From DASSUW01 sp963740605 (GTDB lineage Bacteria; Actinomycetota; Thermoleophilia; Solirubrobacterales; Solirubrobacteraceae), in assembly GCA_963740605.1 (NCBI GenBank), contig CAVUFC010000021.1, positions 310,001 through 374,000 on the forward strand: a stretch of 64,000 nt of DNA, read 5' to 3'. Below the pieces are notes generated by a model. The model saw only the letters and a list, made by a program, of their open reading frames with translations. It had not been told where the DNA came from and searched no databases. The position numbers were made by a program, and so were the translations under genes. How positions within the stretch are numbered: the stretch's first letter is position 1; the number at the start of each line of letters is the position of its first letter. This document shows positions 9,229 through 16,711 of this stretch, in pieces.

Positions 9229-9843
9229 TCAGTCGCGATAGCCGGGCTCTCCCGGGAGCACGATGCGCGCGACCTCGCCCTCGACGATGACTCGCGGCTC
9301 GATCGGCTCCACGACCCGACCATCCGCCCATGCGAGCAGCTCGGCGGCGGAGGCGAACCGCACCAGTTGCTCGAGCGTCTTGATCGTCGGGAAGACGAGC
9401 TCGAGCTCGCCGCGCTCGAAGGCATCGAGCGCCGCCCGCGGCGCGTACCAGCCGACGGCGACGGTCTCGCCGCCGTCGGGTTGCGGCGCCGCAGCGTCCG
9501 GAGCCGCGGCGAGCAGGAACAGCGTGTCAAACCGGATCTGCACCTCCGGCGGCGTGATCCAGCGCGAGAACTCGACGAGCGCGCTGGGGTCGGGCAGCGC
9601 CACCGACGCCTCCTCCTCGACCTCCCTCACGCCGGCGGTCCGGGCATCCTCGGAGCCGTCCAGCGCACCACCGGGAAAGACCCATGCCCCGGGCATGAAG
9701 CGGGCGCCCGGGTTTCGCTGCACGAGGAGTACCTCCAGGCGCTCGTCGCCGCCCCGCAACACGATCACCGTGGCGGCAGCACGGGGTTCCGTCGGTGCGC
9801 CGGTGTTGAGCTCCTCGCCAGGCGCGGGCCGGTCAACCTCCAC
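9229..9843 (-). CDS. NUDIX hydrolase
   Basis: 204 residues from the GTG at 9843. The NUDIX box is recognisable as GALDGSEDARTAGVREVEEEA, i.e. G-x5-E-x7-REVEEEA, in an ADP-ribose/CoA pyrophosphatase-like fold. A C-terminal helical extension follows (TIKTLEQLVRFASA), as in the NUDT19-like subgroup. The GTG start was chosen because it sits 7 nt from a TACCCT -10 element; the upstream ATG at 9870 has no ribosome site. The epimerase gene follows directly, so the pair is probably one operon. Substrate unknown. Confidence 0.8.
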   Translation of the reverse strand: MEVDRPAPGEELNTGAPTEPRAAATVIVLRGGDERLEVLLVQRNPGARFMPGAWVFPGGALDGSEDARTAGVREVEEEASVALPDPSALVEFSRWITPPEVQIRFDTLFLLAAAPDAAAPQPDGGETVAVGWYAPRAALDAFERGELELVFPTIKTLEQLVRFASAAELLAWADGRVVEPIEPRVIVEGEVARIVLPGEPGYRD

Positions 9844-9850
9844 GGGAATA

Positions 9851-9860
9851 AGGGTACCCT
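9851..9860. promoter_or_regulatory. Palindromic bidirectional -10 element AGGGTACCCT
   Basis: The decamer is its own reverse complement, so TACCCT is read on both strands with a shared central TA. On the plus strand 8 nt separate it from the rubredoxin ATG (9869); on the minus strand 7 nt separate it from the NUDIX GTG (9843). Both mRNAs are predicted leaderless. Confidence 0.55.
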
Positions 9861-9868
9861 CATGGCCC

Positions 9869-10048
9869 ATGACCACGAGCACTATCCAGAAGTGGATCTG
9901 CGAGTCGTGCGGGTTCATCTACGATCCCGCCGAGGGCGACCCCGACGGCGGAATTCCGCCCGGCACGGCCTTCGATGACATCCCCAGTGATTGGTTCTGC
10001 CCGGTCTGCGGCGCCCGGAAGGCCGACTTCTCGCCCTACGAGGAGTAG
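9869..10048 (+). CDS. Rubredoxin
   Basis: 59 residues with both iron-binding knuckles, C-ESC-G near residue 11 and FCPVCGARK near 44, plus the conserved YDPAEGDPDGGIPPGT and FDDIPSDW segments. It binds a single Fe in a Cys4 site and acts as a small soluble electron carrier, often for alkane hydroxylases or oxidative-stress enzymes; no partner of that type is adjacent. A second ATG at 9862 is out of frame. The start matches a leaderless promoter. The following membrane-protein frame overlaps the rubredoxin 3' end. Confidence 0.93.
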   Translation: MTTSTIQKWICESCGFIYDPAEGDPDGGIPPGTAFDDIPSDWFCPVCGARKADFSPYEE

Positions 10049-11543
10049 CTCCCGGCCGCCGCTGGAGCTCCTCGTCTTCAGCGTCGGAATTGCGACGCTG
10101 GGCACGGAGATCGCCGCGGCGCGCTTGATGGCGCCGTTCTTCGGCGCGTCGACGATCGTGTGGGCGAACACGATCGCGATCGTCCTCGTGGCGCTCTCGA
10201 TCGGTTACTGGTTCGGGGGCCGGATGGCGGATCGCCGGCCGACGCTCCCGGCCCTGTGCGCGACGGTGCTGGCGGCATCGGTGCTGATGGCGCTGGTGCC
10301 GTTCGTCTCGCACCCGTTCCTGACGCTGAGCGTGGAGGCGTTCGACGAGTACTCGGTCGGGGCGTTCGCCGGCTCGCTGTTCGGCGTGCTCGTGCTGGTG
10401 GCCGTGCCGGTGCTGATGCTCGGCTCGGTCTCCCCGTGGGCGCTCCGGCTGAAGATGCACTCGGTCGAGGACTCGGGGGAGGTGGCCGGCCGCATGTATG
10501 CGATCTCGACGGTCGGCTCGCTGCTGGGGACGTTCGCCGCCGCACTGCTGCTGATCCCACTGGTCGGCACCCAGCGCACGTTCCTGACGTTCGCGCTGAT
10601 CACGGCCGCGGTGGCGGCGCTCGGCCTGCGGCCGCGGTGGGCGCTCGTGCCGCTGGCGATCGCGGCGCTGATGCTGGTGCCGGTCGGCACGACGAAGGGC
10701 TCCGGCGAGGGCCGCGTGATCGACGAGGCCGACACCGAGTACCAGTACGCCCGCGTGGTCGAGTTCCCGAACGGCACGCGCCACCTGGAGCTCAACGAGG
10801 GCATCGCGATCCACTCGCTGTACCGGCCGGGCACCGTTCTGACCGGGGGCTACTGGGACGCCTTCCTCGTCGATCCCCTGGCCGTGCAGTCGCGCGCTCC
10901 CGCTCACGTCGCCATGCTCGGCACCGCCGCGGGCACGGTCGCGCGCGCCTACGCGCGCTACTTCCCGGACACGGTGATCGACGCGGTCGAGATCGACGGC
11001 GAGCTGTTCGACATCGGGCGCCGCTACTTCGACCTCGAGCCGCGGCCCCAGCTGCGCGAGCACACTGCCGACGCGCGGCCGTTCCTGCGGGCCACCAAGC
11101 AGCGCTTCGACGCGATCTTCCTCGACACCTACCGCCAGCCGTACATCCCGTTCTACCTGGCGACCAAGGAGTTCTTCCAGCTCGCCCACGACCGGCTGCG
11201 GCCCGGTGGCGCGGTGCTCATCAACGTCGGGCACCCGGAGGCCTCGGACAAGCTGGAGAAAGTGCTCAGCGCCACGCTCGGTCGCGCGTTCACGTACGTG
11301 ATGCGCGACCCGGTCAAGCGCGAGAACACGATCCTCATCGCCTCTGACACGCCGCCCTCGCGCGACACGCTCTTGAAGGCACAGGAGTCGCTCCCGCCTG
11401 ATCTCAAGCCACTCGCGATCGACGCCTCCGGGCGTCTGGCCCCGGCGTTGACGGGCGGGCCCGTCTACACGGACGACCGCGCGCCGGTCGAGTGGCTGGT
11501 CGACACGTCGATCGTGCACGCGGCGGCCGACGGCGGTGGGTGA
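9975..11543 (+). CDS. Membrane-embedded spermidine-synthase-like (fused MFS/aminopropyltransferase) protein
   Basis: The homologous part starts at ELLVFSVGIATLGTEIAAAR (about 10065) and has some seven hydrophobic segments up to residue 240. A soluble Rossmann methyltransferase-like domain follows, with MLGTAAGTVARAYARYFPD, VEIDGELFDIGRRYFD and FDAIFLDTYRQPYIPFYL, typical of polyamine synthase-like proteins lacking proven aminopropyl activity. The ATG at 9975 lies inside rubredoxin in another frame. The region between it and ELLVF is not family-like, and a CTG at 10062 is the other candidate start. Cotranscription with rubredoxin is likely. Confidence 0.8.
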   Translation: MTSPVIGSARSAAPGRPTSRPTRSSSRPPLELLVFSVGIATLGTEIAAARLMAPFFGASTIVWANTIAIVLVALSIGYWFGGRMADRRPTLPALCATVLAASVLMALVPFVSHPFLTLSVEAFDEYSVGAFAGSLFGVLVLVAVPVLMLGSVSPWALRLKMHSVEDSGEVAGRMYAISTVGSLLGTFAAALLLIPLVGTQRTFLTFALITAAVAALGLRPRWALVPLAIAALMLVPVGTTKGSGEGRVIDEADTEYQYARVVEFPNGTRHLELNEGIAIHSLYRPGTVLTGGYWDAFLVDPLAVQSRAPAHVAMLGTAAGTVARAYARYFPDTVIDAVEIDGELFDIGRRYFDLEPRPQLREHTADARPFLRATKQRFDAIFLDTYRQPYIPFYLATKEFFQLAHDRLRPGGAVLINVGHPEASDKLEKVLSATLGRAFTYVMRDPVKRENTILIASDTPPSRDTLLKAQESLPPDLKPLAIDASGRLAPALTGGPVYTDDRAPVEWLVDTSIVHAAADGGG

Positions 11544-11556
11544 GACACCCACCGCC
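11532..11556. terminator. Hairpin terminator
   Basis: Perfect 11-bp stem (GGCGGTGGGTG with CACCCACCGCC, loop AGA) spanning the stop codon of the spermidine-synthase-like gene and facing the converging protease gene. Confidence 0.7.
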
Positions 11557-11570
11557 TGGCCGCGCGGCGG

Positions 11571-12533
11571 CTACTGCTTGAACGGGTCCTGATCGAGCCA
11601 CTCGGACTTGATCAGCACCCACCAGTCGACCGCCAGCCGCTTGAGCACGTACTCGTACGGCAGGTAGCCGTACCCGCGGTCGCCCCACGCGGTGCCCCAC
11701 GAGTTGCGGATGATCAGCGCGCCCTTCGTCGGGGCCGTCGCGCGGGCGTGCTTGATCTCGATGTCGTCGTCGTAGCCGACGGCCGAGATCGCGTGGCCGC
11801 CTGCGACGCGGTCGGTCACGAGTGGGAACGGGATCTTGCCCTTGCCGGCGCCGTCGGCCTGCGAGATCGAGTCGTACACCGTGAAGCCGAACATCGAAGG
11901 GATGCCGGCGAACAGGTGCTTCTTGATCGCGTCCAGGACCTTGTCCGGCGTCGTGCCGACCGGGTCGAGCCGGTAGAAGCTCTCCGCCTGGTAGGCCTGT
12001 CCGAGCGCGTACACGAACGCGGGCGGCTCGACGTCGAACTTCTTGGTGTCGTATGGCCAGTACTTCTCCGGCGGCACGCCGAACGTCGCCAGCGCGCCCA
12101 TCGCGCTGCGCAGCCAGGCGCCGGTGTCGCCGGTCAGGCCGAGCAGATTGCGGGTCGCCTTGTAGACGAACAGCCGTGAGCCGTCGAGGTGCTTGCCGAA
12201 CGCGCGCCGCTCGAAGTACTCCACGATGCCGACCGACGCGTTGGCCGTGCACGAGCCGATGTCGCGCTGGTCCTCGATCGGCGAGCACCACTGCCGGAGG
12301 TCGACCTTGTTCGCCGCGGCGCCGGCGCGGATCGTGGCGCCCGCGGGTCGCGCGTCGAGGATCGCGGTGACCTTCTCGTGCTCGACCGTGTAGTCGCGCA
12401 GGTCGGGCAGGTCGCGGTTCCAGCCCATTGCGTAGGGAACCGCGGGATCGGCCGGTACCGCCACTGCGTGGCCGTTGGCGGCGATGGAGAGATCGCCTTG
12501 GTAGGGGGCCGCCTTCTCGATGGTTGCCTCCAT
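11571..12533 (-). CDS. C1 family (papain-like) cysteine peptidase
   Basis: 320 residues from the ATG at 12533, which has AGGAGG 5 nt upstream; an in-frame start at 12590 is ignored. The papain triad is visible: catalytic Cys in EDQRDIGSCTANAS, His in AGGHAISAVGYDDD, and Asn in IIRNSWGTAWGDRGY. The oxyanion Gln is the Q of EDQ. No secretion signal is apparent. The first 60 residues contain the WNRDLPDLRDYT segment common to bacterial C1A homologues. It stands alone between a terminator and a scarred region. Confidence 0.9.
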   Translation of the reverse strand: MEATIEKAAPYQGDLSIAANGHAVAVPADPAVPYAMGWNRDLPDLRDYTVEHEKVTAILDARPAGATIRAGAAANKVDLRQWCSPIEDQRDIGSCTANASVGIVEYFERRAFGKHLDGSRLFVYKATRNLLGLTGDTGAWLRSAMGALATFGVPPEKYWPYDTKKFDVEPPAFVYALGQAYQAESFYRLDPVGTTPDKVLDAIKKHLFAGIPSMFGFTVYDSISQADGAGKGKIPFPLVTDRVAGGHAISAVGYDDDIEIKHARATAPTKGALIIRNSWGTAWGDRGYGYLPYEYVLKRLAVDWWVLIKSEWLDQDPFKQ

Positions 12534-12619
12534 GGCTCCTCCTTGAGACGGGGGACGGGGGATGTAAGTCATGCCTACATCAGCGGCCATCCCGGCGATA
12601 GGTCCGTTCGGGCAGGTTT

Positions 12620-13135
12620 TCAGCGTTCTCGGCGCGCGACCAGCCGCTCGACGCCGTCGAGCACTCGCTCGAGGCCGAACGCGAAGTCCTTGTCCGCTTC
12701 GTCCTCAGACGGTGCGAAGATCCCCGCGTCGACGGCGCGCCGGAGCGCCGGAAAACGCTCGGCGTCGATCAGCTCGGTGAGCTCTTCGATGTGGCGGTCG
12801 AAGTCGTCCGGCGCGCCGAGGTTGACCACGAATCGGGCCTGGCTGAACACGTGGCCGTTGAGCAGGAGCACGACCGACGCCTTCTCGTCCTCGGTCAGCC
12901 CGGTGCCCGCGAGTGCGGCGAGCCCGCGGTCGAGCCACGCGAGTTGGGCGGGCGCCCACGGCGGCCGGCTGAGCGGGAGCCCGAGGACCCAGGGATGGCT
13001 GCGCAGCCGCCGCAGGAGGTCCCAGCTCCAGCGTTCGAGGCGTTCGCGCCAGTCCCCGTCCGCGTACGCATCCGGCTCGCCCGCCGCCCGGCTGATCATC
13101 AGCAGCACGAGCTCGTCGCCGGGCTCGACGTCCAC
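12620..13135 (-). pseudogene. TetR-family repressor lacking its DNA-binding domain
   Basis: The 171-residue frame matches only the ligand-binding half of a TetR regulator: DELVLLMISRAAGEPD, GDWRERLERWSWDLLRRL and HPWVLGLPLSRPP are the helices that normally follow the HTH and its YRYVPGKDEL turn. The roughly 60-residue HTH is absent. Upstream sequence instead encodes, on the other strand, the start of an ABC ATPase. A GTG at 13135 could still start translation, but the product would not bind DNA in the normal way. The junction is near 13118. Confidence 0.7.
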
Positions 13136-13380
13136 GTCGACGCCGGGACCGTGTTCTCGGTGCTCGGGCCGAACGGCGCGGCAAGACGACCACCGTGCGG
13201 ATCCTCGAGGCGATCGCCTCGCACCAGCCGATCACGCCGATCATCGAGACCGTCCGGGCGCTGCTGGAGGGCGCGCCGGCGGGCGGCGACGCGCTCGCTG
13301 CGGTGGCGTGGTGCGCAGGGGCGATCGTGCTCGGGAGCGGGGCGGCGGCGCTGCTGTTCAGGGCACGAGGCCGGACCTAA
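13118..13380 (+). pseudogene. Collapsed DrrAB-type ABC exporter remnant
   Basis: Reads GLDVHVDAGTVFSVLGPNGA, the start of a DrrA-like ATPase up to Walker A. One G is then missing in the Walker A codons (GGCGCGGCAAG instead of GGCGCGGGCAAG), so GKTTTVRILE continues in another frame. After RILE it jumps to a permease C-terminus (ASHQPITPIIETVRALL ... AVAWCAGAIVLGSG) ending in TAA at 13378. More than 1 kb of an ATPase-permease operon is missing. Together with the HTH-less TetR it looks like the relic of a divergent drug-exporter locus. Confidence 0.65.
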
Positions 13381-13396
13381 ACGGAGGTTCCCTCCC

Positions 13397-14173
13397 GGCG
13401 CCGAGGTGACGCTCGCGGTGCGCGATCTCGACGCGGGCGCGCGCACGGCCGACGACATCGGCGGCGATGTCCGCGCCGCCCACCTCGACCTCGCCGATCA
13501 GGCGTCCGTGAAGGCGTTCGCCGCCGGCTGGGACGGGCCGCTGCACGTGCTCGTGAACAACGCCGGCGTGATGGCGATCCAGGAGCTCACGCGCACGCCC
13601 GAAGGCTGGGAGATGCAGTTCGCCACCAACCACCTCGGCCACTTCGCGCTCGCGCTCGGCCTCCACGACGCCCTCGCCGCCGACGGCGACGCGCGCATCG
13701 TCTCGGTCAGCTCAGCCGCGCATCTGCGCTCGCCGGTCGTGTGGGATGACATCCACTTCAACTTCCGCGAGTACGACCCGTGGCTCGCTTACGGCCAGTC
13801 GAAGACGGCGAACGTGCTGTTCGCGGTCGAGGCGACCCGGCGCTGGGCCGCCGACGGGATCACCGCCAACGCGCTGATGCCGGGCGGCATCGCGACGGCC
13901 CTTCAGCGCCACCTCGACCCTGAGTACATGAACCGCGCGCGCAGGTCCGGCGTGCTGCCGCTCAAGACGACCGAGCAGGGTGCCGCGACATCGGTCCTGT
14001 TGGCGGTCTCGCCCGAGTTGGAGGGCATCGGCGGCCGCTACTACGAGGACTGCCTCCAGGCTGCGGTCATCGATCGGCGCGACGGCTACGCGTCCGCCGG
14101 CGTCGCCCGCTACGCGCTCGACCCGGCCAACGCCGAGCGGCTGTGGGAGGACTCGCTGCGTATGCTCGGCTGA
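13397..14173 (+). pseudogene. SDR oxidoreductase lacking its N-terminal nucleotide-binding motif
   Basis: The open frame begins within family sequence at GAEVTLAVRDLDAGART and keeps DLADQASV, the NNAGVM motif, SSAAHL with the catalytic Ser, and YGQSKTANVLF with the YxxxK pair, through to the C-terminus. The first 35-40 residues, including TGxxxGIG, are absent, and about five residues also seem lost after TADDI. It most resembles retinol-dehydrogenase-like SDRs. Without the glycine-rich loop it should not bind NAD(P). It joins the next gene through a TGATG overlap. Confidence 0.65.
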
Positions 14174-14496
14174 TGTTGATCAGCACCATGAACGACCTGC
14201 CCGGCTACACCGTCGACGAGGTGCTGGGCGAAGTGTTCGGGCTCACGGTCCGCTCCCGGAACGTGGGCTCGCAGATCGGCGCGTCGCTCAAGTCGATCGT
14301 CGGCGGCGAGCTCAAGGGCATGACCAAGATGCTCGCCGAGGGCCGCCAGCACGCGCAGGAGCGCCTGGTCGAAGAGGCGACCGCGAAGGGCGCCGACGCG
14401 GTGCTCGCGTTCCGCTTCGACACGTCCGAGCTCGGCTCGACCTGGACCGAGATCTGCGCCTACGGCACCGCGGTCAAGGTCTCGCGCGCGGCGTGA
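14173..14496 (+). CDS. YbjQ/UPF0145 family protein
   Basis: 107 residues starting at the ATG that overlaps the preceding TGA. The family signature is present: STMNDLPGYTV, GEVFGLTVRSRN, then a helix of HAQERLVEEATAKGADAVLAFRFDTS. Members are small homopentameric proteins sometimes called heavy-metal-binding; biochemical function is not settled. Translationally coupled to the SDR remnant upstream and to the MmcQ-like gene downstream. Confidence 0.85.
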   Translation: MLISTMNDLPGYTVDEVLGEVFGLTVRSRNVGSQIGASLKSIVGGELKGMTKMLAEGRQHAQERLVEEATAKGADAVLAFRFDTSELGSTWTEICAYGTAVKVSRAA

Positions 14497-14879
14497 TGGC
14501 GAGCTGGGAAGACGTCCGGCGGATCGCGCTGGACCTGCCCGAGACCGACGAGAGCACCTCGCACGGCAACCGCTCCTGGCGGGTGAAGGAGAAGGGCTTC
14601 GTCTGGGAGCGCCCGCTGCGGCGCAGCGACCTCGAGGCGCTCGGCGACGCCGCGCCGGACGGCCCGATCCTCGGCGCGCGGGTCGAGAACGAGATGGCCA
14701 AGGAGGCGCTGATGGCCAACGATCCGGACGTGTTCTTCACGACGCCGCACTTCGATGGCTACCCGGCGATCCTCATCCAGCTCGAGAACATCTCCGTCGA
14801 GGACCTCACCGAGGTGATCGTCGAGGCCTGGCTCATGCGGGCACCCAAGCGTCTGGCGAAGGAGTACCTCGACAACTGA
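14496..14879 (+). CDS. MmcQ/YjbR family protein
   Basis: 127 residues, start ATG overlapping the previous TGA. Typical features of the MmcQ/YjbR (CyaY-like fold) family are the opening helix DVRRIALDLPETDE, the HGNRSWRVKEKGFVWE strands and a C-terminal APKRLAKEYL helix. The family is thought to bind DNA, but function is undetermined. It is the last gene of a three-gene coupled unit. Confidence 0.85.
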   Translation: MASWEDVRRIALDLPETDESTSHGNRSWRVKEKGFVWERPLRRSDLEALGDAAPDGPILGARVENEMAKEALMANDPDVFFTTPHFDGYPAILIQLENISVEDLTEVIVEAWLMRAPKRLAKEYLDN

Positions 14880-14891
14880 GCAGGTCGCCGG

Positions 14892-15036
14892 TACCCTCCG
14901 GCGTCTGCCTACGAGAAGGCAGGTGATGCGTCTATGGCCGCCACCTCGGAACACCCCACGTCGCGCCACCCCCGCTAGCCGGGGCTCTCGCGCGACGCCG
15001 GTTCCTGTTCCCCTCGTAAGTACTCGGAGGTACCGC
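14892..15036 (+). promoter_or_regulatory. Promoter and structured 5' leader of the RNHCP gene
   Basis: A TACCCT -10 element at 14892-14897 predicts a start near 14904. That would place the hairpin CTGCCT-ACGAGA-AGGCAG (14905-14922) at the very 5' end. A second element has outer arms GTCGCGC (14960-14966) and GCGCGAC (14990-14996) around an inner CCCCG/CGGGG stem. The GGAGG ribosome site (15026-15030) can pair with CCTC at 15012-15015. The leader also holds a 14-codon ORF (14935-14979). I do not recognise it as a known riboswitch class. Confidence 0.4.
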
Positions 15037-15408
15037 TTGTCGCGCGAACAGCGCACCCGTGTCCGACGGCGTGGCCCGGAGACGTTCAGATGCGGCCATT
15101 GCCGGCTCGACGTGTCGATGGACGCGCCGGGCACCCAACACCGAAATCACTGCCCCAGCTGCCTGTGGAGCCGTCACCTCGACAACACTCCCGGCGACCG
15201 CGCTGCGGACTGCTCCGGCTCGATGGAGCCGATCGGCATCTGCGTGCGCGCCGACGGAGAGTGGGCGCTCATCCACCGCTGCGGGGGTTGCGCGACCGTG
15301 CGGATGAACCGCATCGCGGGCGACGACAACCCGCTGCTGCTGATGCGGCTCGCGGTCAAGCCGCTGGCGCAGCCGCCGTTCCCGCTCGAATGGCTGGCGC
15401 GGCTATGA
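15037..15408 (+). CDS. RNHCP domain protein
   Basis: 123 residues, starting at the TTG at 15037 with GGAGG six nt upstream. The diagnostic order is present: FRCGHCRLDV, then HRNHCPSCLWSRHLDN, PGDRAADC, and a HRCGGC...RMNRIAGDDN ending. Paired cysteines (CGHC, CPSC, CGGC) suggest a zinc-ribbon-like metal site. The family is widespread in actinobacteria and has no assigned role. The long leader with potential ribosome-site pairing suggests post-transcriptional control. The 3' end overlaps the next, converging gene by 6 nt. Confidence 0.85.
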   Translation: MSREQRTRVRRRGPETFRCGHCRLDVSMDAPGTQHRNHCPSCLWSRHLDNTPGDRAADCSGSMEPIGICVRADGEWALIHRCGGCATVRMNRIAGDDNPLLLMRLAVKPLAQPPFPLEWLARL

Positions 15409-15900
15409 GGGGCCGCGCCAGGGCCGCACGCGCGGGACCCAGGCCGGGACCGCGCGCCGGTAAGTCGCGTACTGCTCGCCGTAGCGCGCGCTCAGCGTCG
15501 GCTCCTCGTAGCCGTGAACGAACGCAGCGACGACCACCCAGAACGCCGCGGCGTAGACGAGCAGCACCGGGCGGCCCAACAACAGCGCCTGGCCGACGAT
15601 GATCGTGCCGACCGCGACGTACATCGGGTTGCGCACGTGGCGATACAGCCCGCCGACCACGAGCGTGTCGGTCGGCGCGATCGGCGCCGGGGTACCGCGG
15701 CCCTCGAGCACGAAGCGGGCGAAGGCGAGCAGGACGACCGCGGTGCCGGCGACGATCAGGATCGCGCCGACCACCGCGACGACCTTGGGCGGGTCCGTGG
15801 AGTCCCAGCCGGTCAGCAGCCACGGCACGAGCCCGGCCATGACGCCGGGCGCCGCGAACAGGAAGAGGCCGCTGCCGAGCGCGGCCTGGACCCGGTTCAT
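15403..15900 (-). CDS. Isoprenylcysteine/phospholipid methyltransferase-like membrane protein
   Basis: 165 residues with about four hydrophobic segments (starting GLFLFAAPGVMAGLVPWLL). The cofactor motif of ICMT/PEMT-type methyltransferases is present: GGLYRHVRNPMYVA, followed by a C-terminal YEEPTLSARYGEQYATYRR. Such proteins methylate lipid or small hydrophobic acceptors in the membrane using SAM. It is coupled to the DsrE gene by an ATGA-type overlap at 15900. Confidence 0.85.
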   Translation of the reverse strand: MNRVQAALGSGLFLFAAPGVMAGLVPWLLTGWDSTDPPKVVAVVGAILIVAGTAVVLLAFARFVLEGRGTPAPIAPTDTLVVGGLYRHVRNPMYVAVGTIIVGQALLLGRPVLLVYAAAFWVVVAAFVHGYEEPTLSARYGEQYATYRRAVPAWVPRVRPWRGPS

Positions 15901-16265
15901 CAGTAGCTGAACACCGTGTGCGGTCCGTCGCCGAGCCACTCCCACATCGGGGTGGCGCCGGCGACCTTGGCGTTGGCGACGAACGACTCGCCGTCGAGTT
16001 GCCGGGAGTTCACGCAGAACGGGCAGGCGAGCAGGTGGCCGCCCTTCTCGGCGAACTGCTCGAACACGCGCTCGAGGGGCGGGCAACCGTCGCAGGCGAC
16101 GCCGACCGCTACACCCGGCACACAGAGCCGTACGGCCTCCTTGGTGAGGAACATCGCGACCTCGCGGCCTGTATCGAGTGCCGCGCCGGCGGTGAGGAAC
16201 GCGATCGTGACCCGCTCGCTGTCTTCGAGCCCGGTCGCCAGATTGATGAGAACCTTGTCAGCCAT
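15900..16265 (-). CDS. DsrE-family protein
   Basis: 121 residues from the ATG at 16265 (KVLINLATGLEDSERVTIAF), then AMFLTKEAVRL and the conserved cysteine region HLLACPFCVNSRQL; a second CDGCPP lies at about residue 65. The fold is that of DsrE/YchN-like sulfur-relay proteins, where a C-terminal-half Cys can carry persulfide. Cotranscribed with the membrane methyltransferase downstream. Its -10 element is shared with a plus-strand start at 16289. Confidence 0.85.
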   Translation of the reverse strand: MADKVLINLATGLEDSERVTIAFLTAGAALDTGREVAMFLTKEAVRLCVPGVAVGVACDGCPPLERVFEQFAEKGGHLLACPFCVNSRQLDGESFVANAKVAGATPMWEWLGDGPHTVFSY

Positions 16266-16271
16266 GTGCGG

Positions 16272-16281
16272 AGCATATGCT
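16272..16281. promoter_or_regulatory. Palindromic bidirectional -10 element AGCATATGCT
   Basis: Self-complementary decamer giving TATGCT on both strands. Gaps are 6 nt to the DsrE ATG (16265, minus) and 7 nt to an ATG at 16289 (plus), the same geometry as at 9851-9860. Confidence 0.5.
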
Positions 16282-16288
16282 CGCTCCG

Positions 16289-16428
16289 ATGACTGTCGAA
16301 GGGCGTGACATCGCTTCGGGGCTGTGGCTTTCGCGCACGGGTACGGCGCCAAGGCGTTCGGGCCATGGCTGTTCTGGCCCGACGACGTGCCGGACACACG
16401 GCTCGAGCGCGAGCCCTGGGGTAGCTAG
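16289..16428 (+). pseudogene. Small remnant gene with frame disruption
   Basis: An ATG at 16289 with a good leaderless promoter opens MTVEGRDIASGLWLS, but that frame runs into the antisense of the next gene. A second frame in the same short stretch reads AFAHGYGAKAFGPWLF then WPDDVPDTRLEREPWGS and stops at 16428, which looks more protein-like. The two fit one small gene with a frameshift or internal deletion near 16330. I do not recognise the family. Confidence 0.3.
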
Positions 16429-16694
16429 CTCGCGGAGTCGATATCGACCTGCCGCGGCCCGCCGGCCGCGTCGCGCAGGTCCGGCTCTTCGTCGTCGGGG
16501 CGGTTCTGCCCGCCCTGGGTCGTGGCGTCGGCGTGATCGCCGGCGCTGAGATCGACGCCGTCCTCGGTCGCCGGCTCGTCCGACTCGGCCTCGCGGCCGA
16601 CAAAATCGGCGTCGTCAGACCCACTGAGCTCGTCGGGCACGATGCCCTCGTCAGCGGTCCCCGCCCACTCGCCCTTCGCTTCGTCGCGGTTCAT
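16425..16694 (-). CDS. Small acidic hypothetical protein
   Basis: 89 residues starting MNRDEAKGEWAG, with very high Asp/Glu content (SGSDDADFVGREAESDE and similar), no hydrophobic segment and no recognisable domain; it is likely disordered. Such short acidic proteins are common in actinobacteria. A TAAGGC sequence 7 nt before the ATG loosely resembles the leaderless -10 pattern. Confidence 0.5.
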   Translation of the reverse strand: MNRDEAKGEWAGTADEGIVPDELSGSDDADFVGREAESDEPATEDGVDLSAGDHADATTQGGQNRPDDEEPDLRDAAGGPRQVDIDSAS

Positions 16695-16711
16695 ACGAGC
16701 AGCCTTACCCG

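Noticed and set aside
9975..10062. Programmed frameshift fusing rubredoxin to the membrane protein
   Set aside because: No slippery sequence or stimulatory structure is seen at the rubredoxin stop; overlapping or near-cognate starts explain the arrangement more simply.
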